Source of the DNA: Nostoc sp. FACHB-152
GTDB taxonomy: Bacteria; Cyanobacteriota; Cyanobacteriia; Cyanobacteriales; Nostocaceae
Length of the DNA: 37,506 bases
Assembly (NCBI RefSeq): GCF_014697475.1
Contig: NZ_JACJRV010000073.1
Span: 1-37,506 of the forward strand
Reading direction: 5' to 3'
Under the pieces are notes generated by a model. It was not told where the DNA came from and did no database searches. It saw only the letters and a list, made by a program, of their open reading frames with translations. Shown piece after piece: positions 1 to 8,664 of the stretch; within the stretch, counting starts at the first letter, position 1, and the number at the start of each line of letters is the position of its first letter. A program made the translations under genes and the position numbers.

Positions 1-2
1 TA

Positions 3-80
3 TTGACATTAAGTCCTAATAAGCGTCCTTTCTACCAACAAGGTCAAAGAGCTATGAGACTTATTCTGTCTGCATTCTAG
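3..80 (+). CDS. C-terminal tail of an upstream gene (partial, unrecognised)
   Basis: The third forward frame is open from the window edge and reads about 25 residues, including PNKRPFYQQGQRAMRL, before a TAG stop at 78-80. The residues look protein-like rather than random. I cannot name the family. It could be the end of the gene that should precede cas7 (for example a large subunit), or the end of an inserted element that removed the start of cas7. A 10-bp palindrome CCCTTAAGGG lies just downstream at 94-103, close to where cas7 similarity begins. Confidence 0.3.
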   Translation: MTLSPNKRPFYQQGQRAMRLILSAF

Positions 81-96
81 CCCTTTTTGTAGCCCC

Positions 97-852
97 TTAA
101 GGGCAATTCAAGACGAACTAGCACTATCCCAAGGTGGTCAGCAATTTCATCCTGACCGCATTGGTTATGATTTAGAAAAAGGATTGCCAATTTTTACAGA
201 TGCCGACACTGATTTAGCTGCCAAAACCCATCAAGTTATTCAACGCTGTAGCATGAGTGATTTAGAAGGATTCATGGTCACAGTCAAAGGCGGACAAACT
301 CTAAAAAGAGAGTCTGTAATTGAATTTGGTGCAGTTGTTGGTTTACCAACTCTCGTCAAAACTCAAAGTTACTTCCATGCTAAGTACGGTACGGATAACC
401 CAACGCCATACAATGTACAACTTAGTTCTGGTTTGTATGCAACTGTCTTGAACATTGAAGCGTTTCGCATTGGTTACAATCCCCATACTTTCAACTACAG
501 CATTAATGCAACAGAACGCAAAAAACGTTTAGATGCTTTACTCAAAAGTGTTTTGTATACTTACCTCCAACCCAACGGAGCAAAACGCAATACTAACTTA
601 CCTCACCCAGACCATTTTGAAGGTGTAATTGCCGTTAGTACCCGCCGTTGTCCTGCACCGATGATTAGTGCTTTGGAATCAAGTTACAGCCATCAGATTC
701 ATAGTTTGGCTGATACGTTAAACAGTATTAATGGTGCAGATACAATACTTTGCTTTGATTTCGATAATATTGCTCAGTTTGCTGCACAAATTGAATCTTT
801 AATCCAGAGAGCGCAACCTTGGGAGAGTGACAATGCCGAAGCGATTGAATAA
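97..852 (+). pseudogene. cas7: Cas7 backbone protein (Csa2/DevR family, COG1857), 5' end missing
   Basis: Cas7 is the repeated backbone subunit that coats crRNA in type I Cascade. The frame is open from position 58, and recognisable sequence starts near 97-105 (RAIQDELALSQGG) and runs to TAA at 850-852. Family-like stretches are DLEGFMVTVKGG, the KRESVIEFGAVVGLP strand, and PYNVQLSSGLYATVLNIE, which parallels the FNVEVSSALYTF region of archaeal Csa2. Family members start with a further 70 or so residues (RAMP core strand and SxEAIR region) that are absent. There is no ATG or GTG in frame. The first TTG is at 184, inside conserved sequence and with no sensible ribosome site. I read this as truncation of a real gene. 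It overlaps cas5, so the operon was once cas7-cas5-cas6-cas4-cas1-cas2. The subtype is not settled (I-A/I-B-like). Confidence 0.72.
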
Positions 853-1615
853 ATCAAATACTCCTAAACCAGAATTGCCAGTAAATGCCAAGCAATGGCT
901 AACTGTTACCTATCAACCAGTTAGTCTGTTCTCCCTCAAGCGTTCGGATGCTACTAGTATGGCGGCTCGGTCTAACCTTGTGCCTACTCCTTATGCTATC
1001 AAAATGGCCCTGCTAAAGGTTCTGCTGGAAAGTCAAGGAGGGCAACATCAAAGTGACTTTGAGCAGTGGATGAAAAGCCAATTTATCTGGATTCGAGACT
1101 TAAGAATTTATGTTTGGCCACCTGAAAGACTGGCGGTGAATCGCAATGGCTACAAACTTCGTTATTACGACCAAACGGCTGATAAAGCCGATAAAACTCG
1201 TTCTACTTTACCTATGCAAGATGGTTTTGTGTTTCGGGAATGGGTTTATATGCAAGGTCATTTGCAAATTTGTTGTGGCCCTAGCGTGAAGCGAAACTAT
1301 CCCGAAGGGACTCGCTTGCCACAATTAGAGCAACTGTTTTCTTTAATTAACTACTTTGGTAAACGGGGTTGCTTTTTTCAATACCTGCCACAATACAGCC
1401 AACAAACTCTTGAGCCACTGTTTCAACACAATTCCACTTTTGGCTTTACAGTTCAGCCAATGGATGACCTGGGCGATAAAACTACTTTTAACCGCATCAA
1501 TCCCTATTCCACAGATAAAGCACAACTAGATAAAGACCGAGTAATTAAACCTGGATTTCTCCCCGTGCAACTTATATCTAGCAGCGCCCGTTATGACATT
1601 TACCAAAGATATTGA
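833..1615 (+). CDS. cas5: Cas5 subunit of type I Cascade
   Basis: About 260 aa. Cas5 caps the 5' handle of crRNA in Cascade. The N-terminal part has the WLTVTYQPVSLFSLKR strand followed by a glycine-poor SMAARSNLVPTPYAIKMALL region, which is the Cas5 RAMP fold motif where the P-(T/S)-P-YAI helix follows strand 1. The C-terminal half is variable. It overlaps the end of cas7 by 20 nt and the start of cas6 by 23 nt, as expected for a translationally coupled effector operon. I prefer ATG at 833, which has GGGAG about seven bases upstream; an in-frame GTG at 827 sits too close to that site. It does not resemble Csc1 of subtype I-D, which argues against I-D despite the similar gene order. The assignment rests on gene order plus the N-terminal motif. 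Confidence 0.72.
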   Translation: MPKRLNKSNTPKPELPVNAKQWLTVTYQPVSLFSLKRSDATSMAARSNLVPTPYAIKMALLKVLLESQGGQHQSDFEQWMKSQFIWIRDLRIYVWPPERLAVNRNGYKLRYYDQTADKADKTRSTLPMQDGFVFREWVYMQGHLQICCGPSVKRNYPEGTRLPQLEQLFSLINYFGKRGCFFQYLPQYSQQTLEPLFQHNSTFGFTVQPMDDLGDKTTFNRINPYSTDKAQLDKDRVIKPGFLPVQLISSSARYDIYQRY

Positions 1616-2642
1616 AACTAATTTGACCGGGTTAAAGTTAGTTCTCAAACGCACACAAACAGTAACTAACCTGACACCATTAATCTCCTGGTTGCCCCAA
1701 ACGCAACCTACACCAGCCTGGATTGGGCTAAAAACTCATGCAGGTGTCTCTAAAATTATGCCTGTGATGCCGGATTTGAGTTGGTACCCGAAGCTGATGG
1801 AACTCATTTGTGGGCGTATAGCTCATAGTAACTACGTCGAATGGCAGCAACAAGCCTATGAAATGGTAGGAGTTGAAACCGATACTGATACTCTACACGT
1901 GATTCAAATTTCTCTTGTTGCTGCTGCACCATTACCATCAACATTAGGAAGAGCTATTCATGCTCAATGTTTTCAATGGTTTGCTAATACAGATCCTACC
2001 TTAGCTCAACATTTACATCAGCAAGAAAACGTACCTTTTACCTTGGGAATAAAATATTTATCGTCAAAAAAAATACAGCTAAGAATTACTCTGCTCAAGC
2101 AAGAACTTTTAGCACCTTTACTTTGGGGATTACATAATAACTTGGGAGGTGAAATCACTCTCTCCGGTGTTCGGTGTCGATTAAACGAATGGATAGACAT
2201 TTCTCAAGCTAGTAGTTTTACAAAATTGTTGGAAATGCCATGTAAAAACACTATCAAACTACAATTTTTGTCTCCGACTAGCTTTAAGCAAGGTGGTGCA
2301 ATACAGCCTTTCCCATTACCAGATTTAGTTTTTAATGGACTGCTGCGGCGTTGGAATCACTTTGCTCCAGCCAAATTAAAATTTCCGGAAATTAAGTGGA
2401 ACAGTTTTGTGTCTGCTTTTGAACTAAAAACCCATGCTTTAAAACTAGAAGGTGGTGCTGAAATCGGGTCTGAAGGTTGGGTAATGTACCGTTTCTCGGA
2501 TTCTGAGCTTGCAAAAATTGCGACAGTTTTAGCTCATTTCGCCCATTTTGCCGGAGTAGGACGGAAAACGGCGATGGGTATGGGACAAACTCGTGTAATT
2601 GAAAAATTGGAAATGAATCAGGGCAATCAATTGATTAATTAA
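1593..2642 (+). CDS. cas6: Cas6 pre-crRNA endoribonuclease with extra N-terminal region
   Basis: 349 aa. Cas6 cuts the repeat within pre-crRNA and leaves the 8-nt 5' handle. The recognisable Cas6 part starts near residue 101. It has a candidate catalytic His (about 123, in GRAIHAQCFQWF), the LSPTSFKQGG...PFPLP motif at 226-243, LLRRWNHF at 250-257, and the C-terminal glycine-rich loop GVGRKTAMGMGQTR at 321-334. Residues 1-100 are extra compared with the second Cas6 of this window and carry no motif I recognise. The start is the ATG at 1593, overlapping the end of cas5. The same core motifs occur in the Cas6 at 6829-7995, so the locus has two divergent processing enzymes. Confidence 0.88.
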   Translation: MTFTKDIETNLTGLKLVLKRTQTVTNLTPLISWLPQTQPTPAWIGLKTHAGVSKIMPVMPDLSWYPKLMELICGRIAHSNYVEWQQQAYEMVGVETDTDTLHVIQISLVAAAPLPSTLGRAIHAQCFQWFANTDPTLAQHLHQQENVPFTLGIKYLSSKKIQLRITLLKQELLAPLLWGLHNNLGGEITLSGVRCRLNEWIDISQASSFTKLLEMPCKNTIKLQFLSPTSFKQGGAIQPFPLPDLVFNGLLRRWNHFAPAKLKFPEIKWNSFVSAFELKTHALKLEGGAEIGSEGWVMYRFSDSELAKIATVLAHFAHFAGVGRKTAMGMGQTRVIEKLEMNQGNQLIN

Positions 2643-2663
2643 ATAGCTTTTGACTAACAACTT

Positions 2664-3263
2664 ATGAATGAAGATTATTTGCCCCTGGCGTATCTTAACG
2701 CTTGGGAATATTGCCCACGCAGATTTTATTTAGAATACGTGCTGGGTGAGATGGAAGATAACGAACACATCATTTTGGGTCGCCACATACACCGCAACAT
2801 CAATGAAGAAACAACATTTCAAGAGGGTGAAACACTGATTCATCAACAACAATGGGTCTGGAGTGATCGCTTGAAAGTTGCCGGAATTATTGATGCCGTG
2901 GAAGAATGCGACGGTCAACTTGTGCCAGTGGAATATAAAAAGGGCAAGATGGCACAGCATCTTAATGACCATTTTCAACTTTGTGCAGCTGCCTTATGTT
3001 TAGAAGAACGTACAGGGCGCAGTATTACTTATGGCGATATTTTCTACCATGCTAATCGCCGCAGGCAGACAGTAGCATTTTCGCCCCAGTTAAGAAAAAT
3101 GACCGAGCAAGCAATCGCTCTTGCTCAACTTGCTGCTACTAAGGCTATGCCATCTCCAACTGACCATCCTAAAAAATGCCTTTCATGCAGCCTCCAAGGA
3201 ATTTGTCTACCTGTTGAAGTTAAGCAATTACAGAACTTACAAGTTGCTGAAACTGATGATTGA
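2664..3263 (+). CDS. cas4: Cas4 RecB-like exonuclease for spacer acquisition
   Basis: 199 aa, the usual Cas4 length. Cas4 trims prespacers and selects those next to a PAM, working with Cas1-Cas2. The N-terminus has YLNAWEYCPRRFYLEYV with the first iron-sulfur Cys. The RecB nuclease core is visible as GIIDAVEECDGQLVPVEYKKGK (Asp, Glu and Lys of motifs II-III, about residues 73-94). The C-terminus has KKCLSCSLQGICLP, supplying three further cysteines for a 4Fe-4S cluster. ATG at 2664 is 21 nt after cas6. All catalytic and cluster residues look present, so it is probably functional. Confidence 0.93.
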   Translation: MNEDYLPLAYLNAWEYCPRRFYLEYVLGEMEDNEHIILGRHIHRNINEETTFQEGETLIHQQQWVWSDRLKVAGIIDAVEECDGQLVPVEYKKGKMAQHLNDHFQLCAAALCLEERTGRSITYGDIFYHANRRRQTVAFSPQLRKMTEQAIALAQLAATKAMPSPTDHPKKCLSCSLQGICLPVEVKQLQNLQVAETDD

Positions 3264-3317
3264 ATCAGTGTAACTTCGTTAACAACTTTTATTCACTACT
3301 AATTACACACTTTTGAT

Positions 3318-4295
3318 ATGTCAGTGCTTTACGTTACCCAAGCTGATGCTGTTTTAAGCAAGAACTATGAAGCTTTTAATGTGGCTTTGAAGCAGGAAGA
3401 TGGCTCTTGGAAAAAACAAAGTATTCCTGCACAAACTGTAGAACAAGTAGTCCTTATGGGCAATCCTCAAGTTACAGGCGATGCGCTTGTTTATGCTTTA
3501 GAGCTAGGAATGCCTGTTCATTATCTTTCTCACTTTGGTAAATATTTGGGTTCAGCACTCCCTGGTTATTCTCGTAACGGACAATTGCGACTGGCACAGT
3601 ATCAACTGTATAACGATCCTGTAAGGCGTTTAGAATTAGTCAAAGCAATTGTGGTAGCTAAAATTCATAACCAGTATCATGTTTTATACCGCCATAACGA
3701 GCGGGATAATCCTCTTAAAGAACGCAAAAGCCAAGTTAAAAACCAGAAATCCATAGACCAAGTAAGGGGGATCGAAGGTTTAGCTGCACGAGAATATTTT
3801 GCTTGTTGGCCACGTATGGTTGGCAAACAATGGACTTTTAATGGCAGAAATCGCCGCCCACCTACCGATCCAGTAAATTCATTGCTCAGTTTTGCTTATG
3901 GTTTATTGCGTGTTCAGGTAACGGCTGCGGTTCATGTTGCTGGTTTAGATCCTTATATTGGATACCTGCATGAAGTTCATCATGGTCAGCCCTCAATGGT
4001 ACTGGATTTAATGGAAGAGTTTCGCGCTTTGATTGCTGACAATGTGGTATTGACAGTATTGCATAAACGCGAAATCCAACCACAAGACTTCTTGGAGAGT
4101 TTGGGAGCATATCGCTTAAAAGAAGCTGCCCGAAAATCTTTTTTGCAAGCATTTGAGCGCAAGATGAATGACGAATTCAAACATCCTGTCTTTGAATACA
4201 GATGTACTTATCGTCGGGCAATAGAACTGCAAGCGCGCTTGCTCAGTCGGCATTTGCAAGAAGGTCTTCCCTATAAAGCTCTGGCTTTGCGATGA
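3318..4295 (+). CDS. cas1: Cas1 integrase
   Basis: 325 aa. Cas1 forms the metal-dependent integrase that inserts new spacers at the leader end of the array. It starts MSVLYVTQADAVLSK, typical of type I Cas1. The three metal ligands are visible: Glu153 in RGIEGLAAREYF, His218 in DPYIGYLHEVHHG, and Asp230 in MVLDLMEEFR. The N-terminal beta domain and C-terminal helical domain are of normal length. Its last four bases, ATGA, overlap the start of cas2, so the two are translationally coupled. I see no disruption, so adaptation is probably intact. Confidence 0.97.
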   Translation: MSVLYVTQADAVLSKNYEAFNVALKQEDGSWKKQSIPAQTVEQVVLMGNPQVTGDALVYALELGMPVHYLSHFGKYLGSALPGYSRNGQLRLAQYQLYNDPVRRLELVKAIVVAKIHNQYHVLYRHNERDNPLKERKSQVKNQKSIDQVRGIEGLAAREYFACWPRMVGKQWTFNGRNRRPPTDPVNSLLSFAYGLLRVQVTAAVHVAGLDPYIGYLHEVHHGQPSMVLDLMEEFRALIADNVVLTVLHKREIQPQDFLESLGAYRLKEAARKSFLQAFERKMNDEFKHPVFEYRCTYRRAIELQARLLSRHLQEGLPYKALALR

Positions 4296-4585
4296 CCACG
4301 CTGTTCTATCTAATTATTTATGATTTACCAGACAATAAAGCAGCTAACAAACGTCGTACTCGTCTGCATAAAATGTTGTCTGGTTATGGCAAATGGACGC
4401 AATACAGTGTGTTTGAATGCTTTCTGACATCTGTACAATTTGCTACACTACAGACAAAAATAGAAAAACTAATCAAGCCAGAAGAAGATGCTGTCCGAAT
4501 ATACGTGCTTGATGCTGGTGCAGTGAGAAGAACCATCACCTATGGTTCGGAAATTCCTCGACAAGAGCAAACAATCGTCTTATGA
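4292..4585 (+). CDS. cas2: Cas2 adaptation protein
   Basis: 97 aa, ferredoxin-like fold. Cas2 dimerises and bridges the Cas1 dimers during spacer integration. The N-terminal strand reads TLFYLIIYDLPDNKAANKRR with the conserved Asp after the first strand, followed by RLHKMLSGYGKWTQYSVFEC, a strongly Cas2-like helix and strand. The end (VRIYVLDAGAVRRTITYG) is the usual last strand. It overlaps cas1 by four bases and lies 220 nt upstream of the first CRISPR repeat, on the leader side. Confidence 0.97.
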   Translation: MTTLFYLIIYDLPDNKAANKRRTRLHKMLSGYGKWTQYSVFECFLTSVQFATLQTKIEKLIKPEEDAVRIYVLDAGAVRRTITYGSEIPRQEQTIVL

Positions 4586-4805
4586 TGAATGTATCGACTT
4601 GATGTTTGACAAGTCAAAGCGGGGTCAAAAACCCTGGAGATTCGTCAAAATCGCCAGAACCTTGACAGCATAATAGTTACAGCGTTTCATAAAAGGGAGA
4701 AGTTGCAAATTAATTGCAATAAGGACGGCTGAAAATGACCAGAATTTTCGATCCGTCAAATCGCTCCCCAGGAAGCTTGCTCTGGTTAAGTTTCAGCACC
4801 GAGCC
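4586..4805 (+). promoter_or_regulatory. CRISPR leader
   Basis: 220 nt without a gene between cas2 and the first repeat. The array's only degenerate repeat lies at the other end, so this is the leader side, where transcription of the array should start and spacers be added. It contains three spaced GTCAAAA/GTCAAAG words (about 4613-4650) and a TTGACA at 4662-4667. No convincing -10 box is visible at the ideal spacing. The bases before repeat 1 include AAGTTTCAG, which matches the complement of the repeat end CTGAAAC. Confidence 0.6.
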
Positions 4806-6689
4806 GTTTCCAAACCTCATTACCCCTCACGGGGACTGAAACTTTAACTAAAATAGCTAATCTTTCATCTTCCATAAAGTTTCCAAACCTCATTACCCCT
4901 CACGGGGACTGAAACACGTACCTGCTCCGTGTTACTCGAATGCTCTTGTTCTGCGTTTCCAAACCTCATTACCCCTCACGGGGACTGAAACTTCACCTAT
5001 AGCTGATGAACAAATATTAGATTGTTTCTGTTTCCAAACCTCATTACCCCTCACGGGGACTGAAACGATTTAGCAACTTATTACCTAAATATACATATGT
5101 AGGTTTCCAAACCTCATTACCCCTCACGGGGACTGAAACTCTGACAGTTGAAATACCATCTTAAGCATTCCACAGTTTCCAAACCTCATTACCCCTCACG
5201 GGGACTGAAACAAGAATTAAAAAACCTGTCGCCAGAGCAAATGGCAGAGTTTCCAAACCTCATTACCCCTCACGGGGACTGAAACTCTACTAATTTACCA
5301 ACAGCATCAGTTAGCTTAACTTAGTTTCCAAACCTCATTACCCCTCACGGGGACTGAAACCTAGGTAAAGCGTGGGGATATTAAAATGCCGTTTTATGTT
5401 TCCAAACCTCATTACCCCTCACGGGGACTGAAACATTGAACGCTTTTCTAGGGTCAAGCCAGGGAAAGTTTCCAAACCTCATTACCCCTCACGGGGACTG
5501 AAACATGACTTGGTTGATTGGAGTTGTTCTTGGAAACTCTGTTGTGTTTCCAAACCTCATTACCCCTCACGGGGACTGAAACTAATATGTGAATGGTGTG
5601 CAAACAATAAAGCTTTTTGTTTCCAAACCTCATTACCCCTCACGGGGACTGAAACCCGCCGTCTATAGGGTCGGTTATGGTTTGTACGTTGTTTCCAAAC
5701 CTCATTACCCCTCACGGGGACTGAAACTCCCTTCACCAAAGTTGAGGCTAATATCCTTGACTGGTTTCCAAACCTCATTACCCCTCACGGGGACTGAAAC
5801 TAGTATCGCTTCAGACATACTGCCTCGCATGTCGCCCAGTTTCCAAACCTCATTACCCCTCACGGGGACTGAAACATGAATATGCTTATATAGAAAATAT
5901 TACTGAAGAGGAGTTTCCAAACCTCATTACCCCTCACGGGGACTGAAACTGGCTATTCTGTTAACCACTGGCGGAGCTAGAAGTGCGTTTCCAAACCTCA
6001 TTACCCCTCACGGGGACTGAAACCAATAGCTTTCACCCAACTGAAGAATTCAGTAATTTCGTTTCCAAACCTCATTACCCCTCACGGGGACTGAAACTCT
6101 ATTGCGGGACTATCTGTTAATAAACGGAAATCAAGTTTCCAAACCTCATTACCCCTCACGGGGACTGAAACATTGTAATTGTCCCGGAAGTAGCCGATGC
6201 TTTTATCTTAGGTTTCCAAACCTCATTACCCCTCACGGGGACTGAAACGCGAGTTAATAGCCCTGGATAGCTAGGAGATTCCGCGTTTCCAAACCTCATT
6301 ACCCCTCACGGGGACTGAAACTCTACATCTTGGAGGGGAGATACGCAAATCCCCTCCAGTTTCCAAACCTCATTACCCCTCACGGGGACTGAAACTACAT
6401 TCGGGATGAGTTTGAGAAGCTAGATACTCAAAGTTTCCAAACCTCATTACCCCTCACGGGGACTGAAACTCTAATTTTACTAAAGACGGTAACTACAAAG
6501 CAGCACAGTTTCCAAACCTCATTACCCCTCACGGGGACTGAAACGTTGCATAGTGGTGCTGATTTCTTTTGCCGTCATAGTTTCCAAACCTCATTACCCC
6601 TCACGGGGACTGAAACCTTCACGAGAAGCATGGCGAAATTGACGTTCATCGTGTTTCCAAACCTCATTACCCCTCACGGGGATTAAAAC
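4806..6689 (+). CRISPR. CRISPR array, 26 repeats of 37 nt and 25 spacers
   Basis: The repeat starts GTTTCCAAACC and ends GGGGACTGAAAC. It contains a CCCC-TCAC-GGGG mini-hairpin, and its last eight bases ACTGAAAC fit a type I 5' handle. Repeats start at 4806, 4879, 4955, 5030, 5103, 5175, 5249, 5324, 5398, 5468, 5546, 5619, 5691, 5764, 5839, 5913, 5987, 6061, 6135, 6212, 6285, 6359, 6433, 6508, 6580 and 6653. Repeats 1-25 appear identical. Repeat 26 ends GGGGATTAAAAC (two changes), which marks it as the old, trailer end. Spacers are 33-41 nt, mostly 35-38, all different. The orientation with the leader next to cas2 agrees with the repeat polarity. Spacer 21 (6322-6358) carries a perfect 8-bp inverted repeat. 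Confidence 0.99.
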
Positions 6690-6828
6690 TATTAGCAATT
6701 TTGTAAATCACGAGATGCTAAACTCAGCGATCGCCACAAGAGCATTTACTTCTGCCCATCAGTAATTTTCCCCAAAAGGGGATGATATCACATAAAATAT
6801 TGAATCATTCTTCGACTCAACCCACACG

Positions 6829-7995
6829 ATGCCCAGAGCAGCCACAGCCCCCAAGCGTAAGCCTAGAGCCAAATCAGCACCGAAAGACTCAGTGCCGACA
6901 TGGGCAGATGACACCCAATTAGTAGGCTTAGTGTTTGATTTAGAGGCAACGGCAACGGCTTCTCTTTACTCGCAATACACAATTGGACTCCACGCTTGGT
7001 TTCTCGACCAAGTACGCCAAGTTGACCCAGACTTATCAGCTTACCTCCACGATGGCGAATCAGAAAAAGCCTTCAGTATCTCCGCACTAGAAGGTCAACT
7101 ACTCCCTAGCGGCAAGCAACTGAAACTTGTCGCCAACCAAATCTACCACTGGCATATCAACGCGCTATCTCAACGAGTGGCATTGTTCCTCAAGCAGTGG
7201 TTAACCAATTTACCAAAAATTATCGACTTGCGAGGGGCATCTCTGCAAATCAAACAGGTGAGTATTGCTCATGCTCCCACCACTTACGCCCAATTACTGC
7301 GATCGCCCGTTGAACAATCTGTAGTTGACCTGAGCTTTGTTTCACCAACCAGTTTTCGCCGTAAGGGACATCATTTTCCCCTGCCAGTACCAGAGAATTT
7401 GTTCCACAGCTATCTACGGCGGTGGAATGACTTTTCGCAGCAGCCAGTAGAACAAGAGGCTTTTCTGGAGTGGATTGATGAAAACGTCATCATCCATCAG
7501 CATCGTTTGGAATCGATGAAGGTGGCAGCAGGAAAACAAGGGTCTGTCACTGGATTCACTGGGGCAATTTCTTTGGGTTTGAGTAAGGCAGCTTTGGCAA
7601 ATACTGAATTCACCCAGCTATTCTATGCTTTAGTCAGGCTTGCACCTTACTGCGGTACGGGACACAAGACAACCTTCGGCTTAGGACAAACACGTTCTGG
7701 TTGGTTGCAAGAGCAAAAGTCAGCTACAGCCGAGCAGTTGGTTGCAGATATGCTGGCTCAAAGGATTGAAGAACTGACCGAGATATTCGCTGCCCAACGA
7801 AAACGCAAGGGCGGCGAGCGCACAGATAGGATTGCTGTGACGTGGGCGACTATCCTGGCCCGTCGAGAACATGGGGAGTCTTTGGGGGCGATCGCACAGG
7901 ATTTGGAAATGAAAACTGAGACGGTGAAAACTTACGTGAAGTTGGCTCGGAAAGCTCTTAAGGGGACGGTTGGGGGAGCTATCGGGAATCAGTAG
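6829..7995 (+). CDS. cas6: Second Cas6 endoribonuclease with C-terminal helix-turn-helix
   Basis: 388 aa. The core carries the Cas6 signatures: a candidate catalytic His55 in YTIGLHAWFLDQV, FVSPTSFRRKGHHFPLP at 170-186, YLRRWNDF at 195-202, and the glycine-rich loop GTGHKTTFGLGQTR at 276-289. The N-terminus begins with about 20 basic, proline-rich residues. Residues about 295-325 are helical. Residues about 345-378 (GESLGAIAQDLEMKTETVKTYVKLARKAL) look like a DNA-binding helix-turn-helix with a LuxR/sigma-type VKTYV recognition helix. It lies 139 nt beyond the trailer repeat. A CCCCAAAAGGGG hairpin (6770-6781) and an AT-rich stretch precede it. It may process this array, or serve another array in the genome, or bind DNA in a regulatory role; the last is inference. 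Confidence 0.88.
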   Translation: MPRAATAPKRKPRAKSAPKDSVPTWADDTQLVGLVFDLEATATASLYSQYTIGLHAWFLDQVRQVDPDLSAYLHDGESEKAFSISALEGQLLPSGKQLKLVANQIYHWHINALSQRVALFLKQWLTNLPKIIDLRGASLQIKQVSIAHAPTTYAQLLRSPVEQSVVDLSFVSPTSFRRKGHHFPLPVPENLFHSYLRRWNDFSQQPVEQEAFLEWIDENVIIHQHRLESMKVAAGKQGSVTGFTGAISLGLSKAALANTEFTQLFYALVRLAPYCGTGHKTTFGLGQTRSGWLQEQKSATAEQLVADMLAQRIEELTEIFAAQRKRKGGERTDRIAVTWATILARREHGESLGAIAQDLEMKTETVKTYVKLARKALKGTVGGAIGNQ

Positions 7996-8129
7996 TAGTT
8001 GGCTACAACTTCTGGAGTACGAAACTATACGGTAAACTGTTGACATATTTCCCCTAATTGAATTGCAGAGAGGTTATGACCAAGTATAGTAACGATTTAA
8101 GCTAAGACAAATTCTAGCTGGGAGCATTT

Positions 8130-8618
8130 GTGATTAACCTACGCCCTGCCACCTTAGCTGATTTGGATTTGTTGCGCTACTGGGATGAACAACCTCATGT
8201 GATTTCTTCAGATCCTAACGACGACTGGGGTTGGGAGGTAGAACTTGACCGCGCTCCCGAATGGCGAGAGCAACTAATTGCTGAAATTGATGGTCGTGCC
8301 ATTGGATTTATTCAAATTATCGATCCGGCACAAGAGGATAGCCACTACTGGGGTGATGTTGGGGCAAATCTTCGCGCTATTGATATTTGGATTGGGGAAC
8401 AAACCGATTTGGGCAAAGGATATGGAAAGCAAATGATGCAGTTAGCGATTAACCGATGTTTTGCTGACCCGCTGGTGACGGCTATACTTGTTGATCCTCT
8501 AGCCAGTAATACTCGCGCCCACCGCTTCTATGAACGACTTGGCTTTCAATTTAGCGAGGATCGGCAATTCGGTGATGATGAGTGTTTCGTTTATCGCTTG
8601 AGCCGCACAGATTGGTAA
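8130..8618 (+). CDS. GNAT N-acetyltransferase, AAC(6')-like
   Basis: 162 aa. It moves an acetyl group from acetyl-CoA to an amine; the substrate is unknown. It begins NLRPATLADLDLLRYWDEQPHV, then GWEVELDRAPEWREQLIAEIDGRAIGFIQIIDP. The acetyl-CoA loop is QTDLGKGYGKQMM (91-103), and NTRAHRFYERLGF at 127-139 is the usual last motif. The WxxQPHV start and DP-x-x-SNxRAxRFYExLGF end resemble the aminoglycoside 6'-acetyltransferase subgroup, but resistance cannot be inferred. The start is GTG at 8130 with GGAG five bases upstream. It stands alone between cas6 and a truncated peroxiredoxin on the other strand. Confidence 0.85.
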   Translation: MINLRPATLADLDLLRYWDEQPHVISSDPNDDWGWEVELDRAPEWREQLIAEIDGRAIGFIQIIDPAQEDSHYWGDVGANLRAIDIWIGEQTDLGKGYGKQMMQLAINRCFADPLVTAILVDPLASNTRAHRFYERLGFQFSEDRQFGDDECFVYRLSRTDW

Positions 8619-8664
8619 CATCACCTTGAATGAACAACCTCTGTGCTACGGCTGTGCATCCAAT

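Noticed and set aside
97-4585. Subtype I-D (Csc2, Csc1) for the cas operon
   Set aside because: The gene order is the same, but the Cas5 start is unlike Csc1 and Cas7 reads like Csa2/DevR. I left the subtype open.
5560-5879. Open frames running through the CRISPR array on both strands
   Set aside because: They translate repeats and spacers; the repeated residues come from the 37-nt repeat and there is no separate coding signal.
8040-8068. TTGACA at 8040 as a promoter of the acetyltransferase gene
   Set aside because: No -10-like box is found at suitable spacing.
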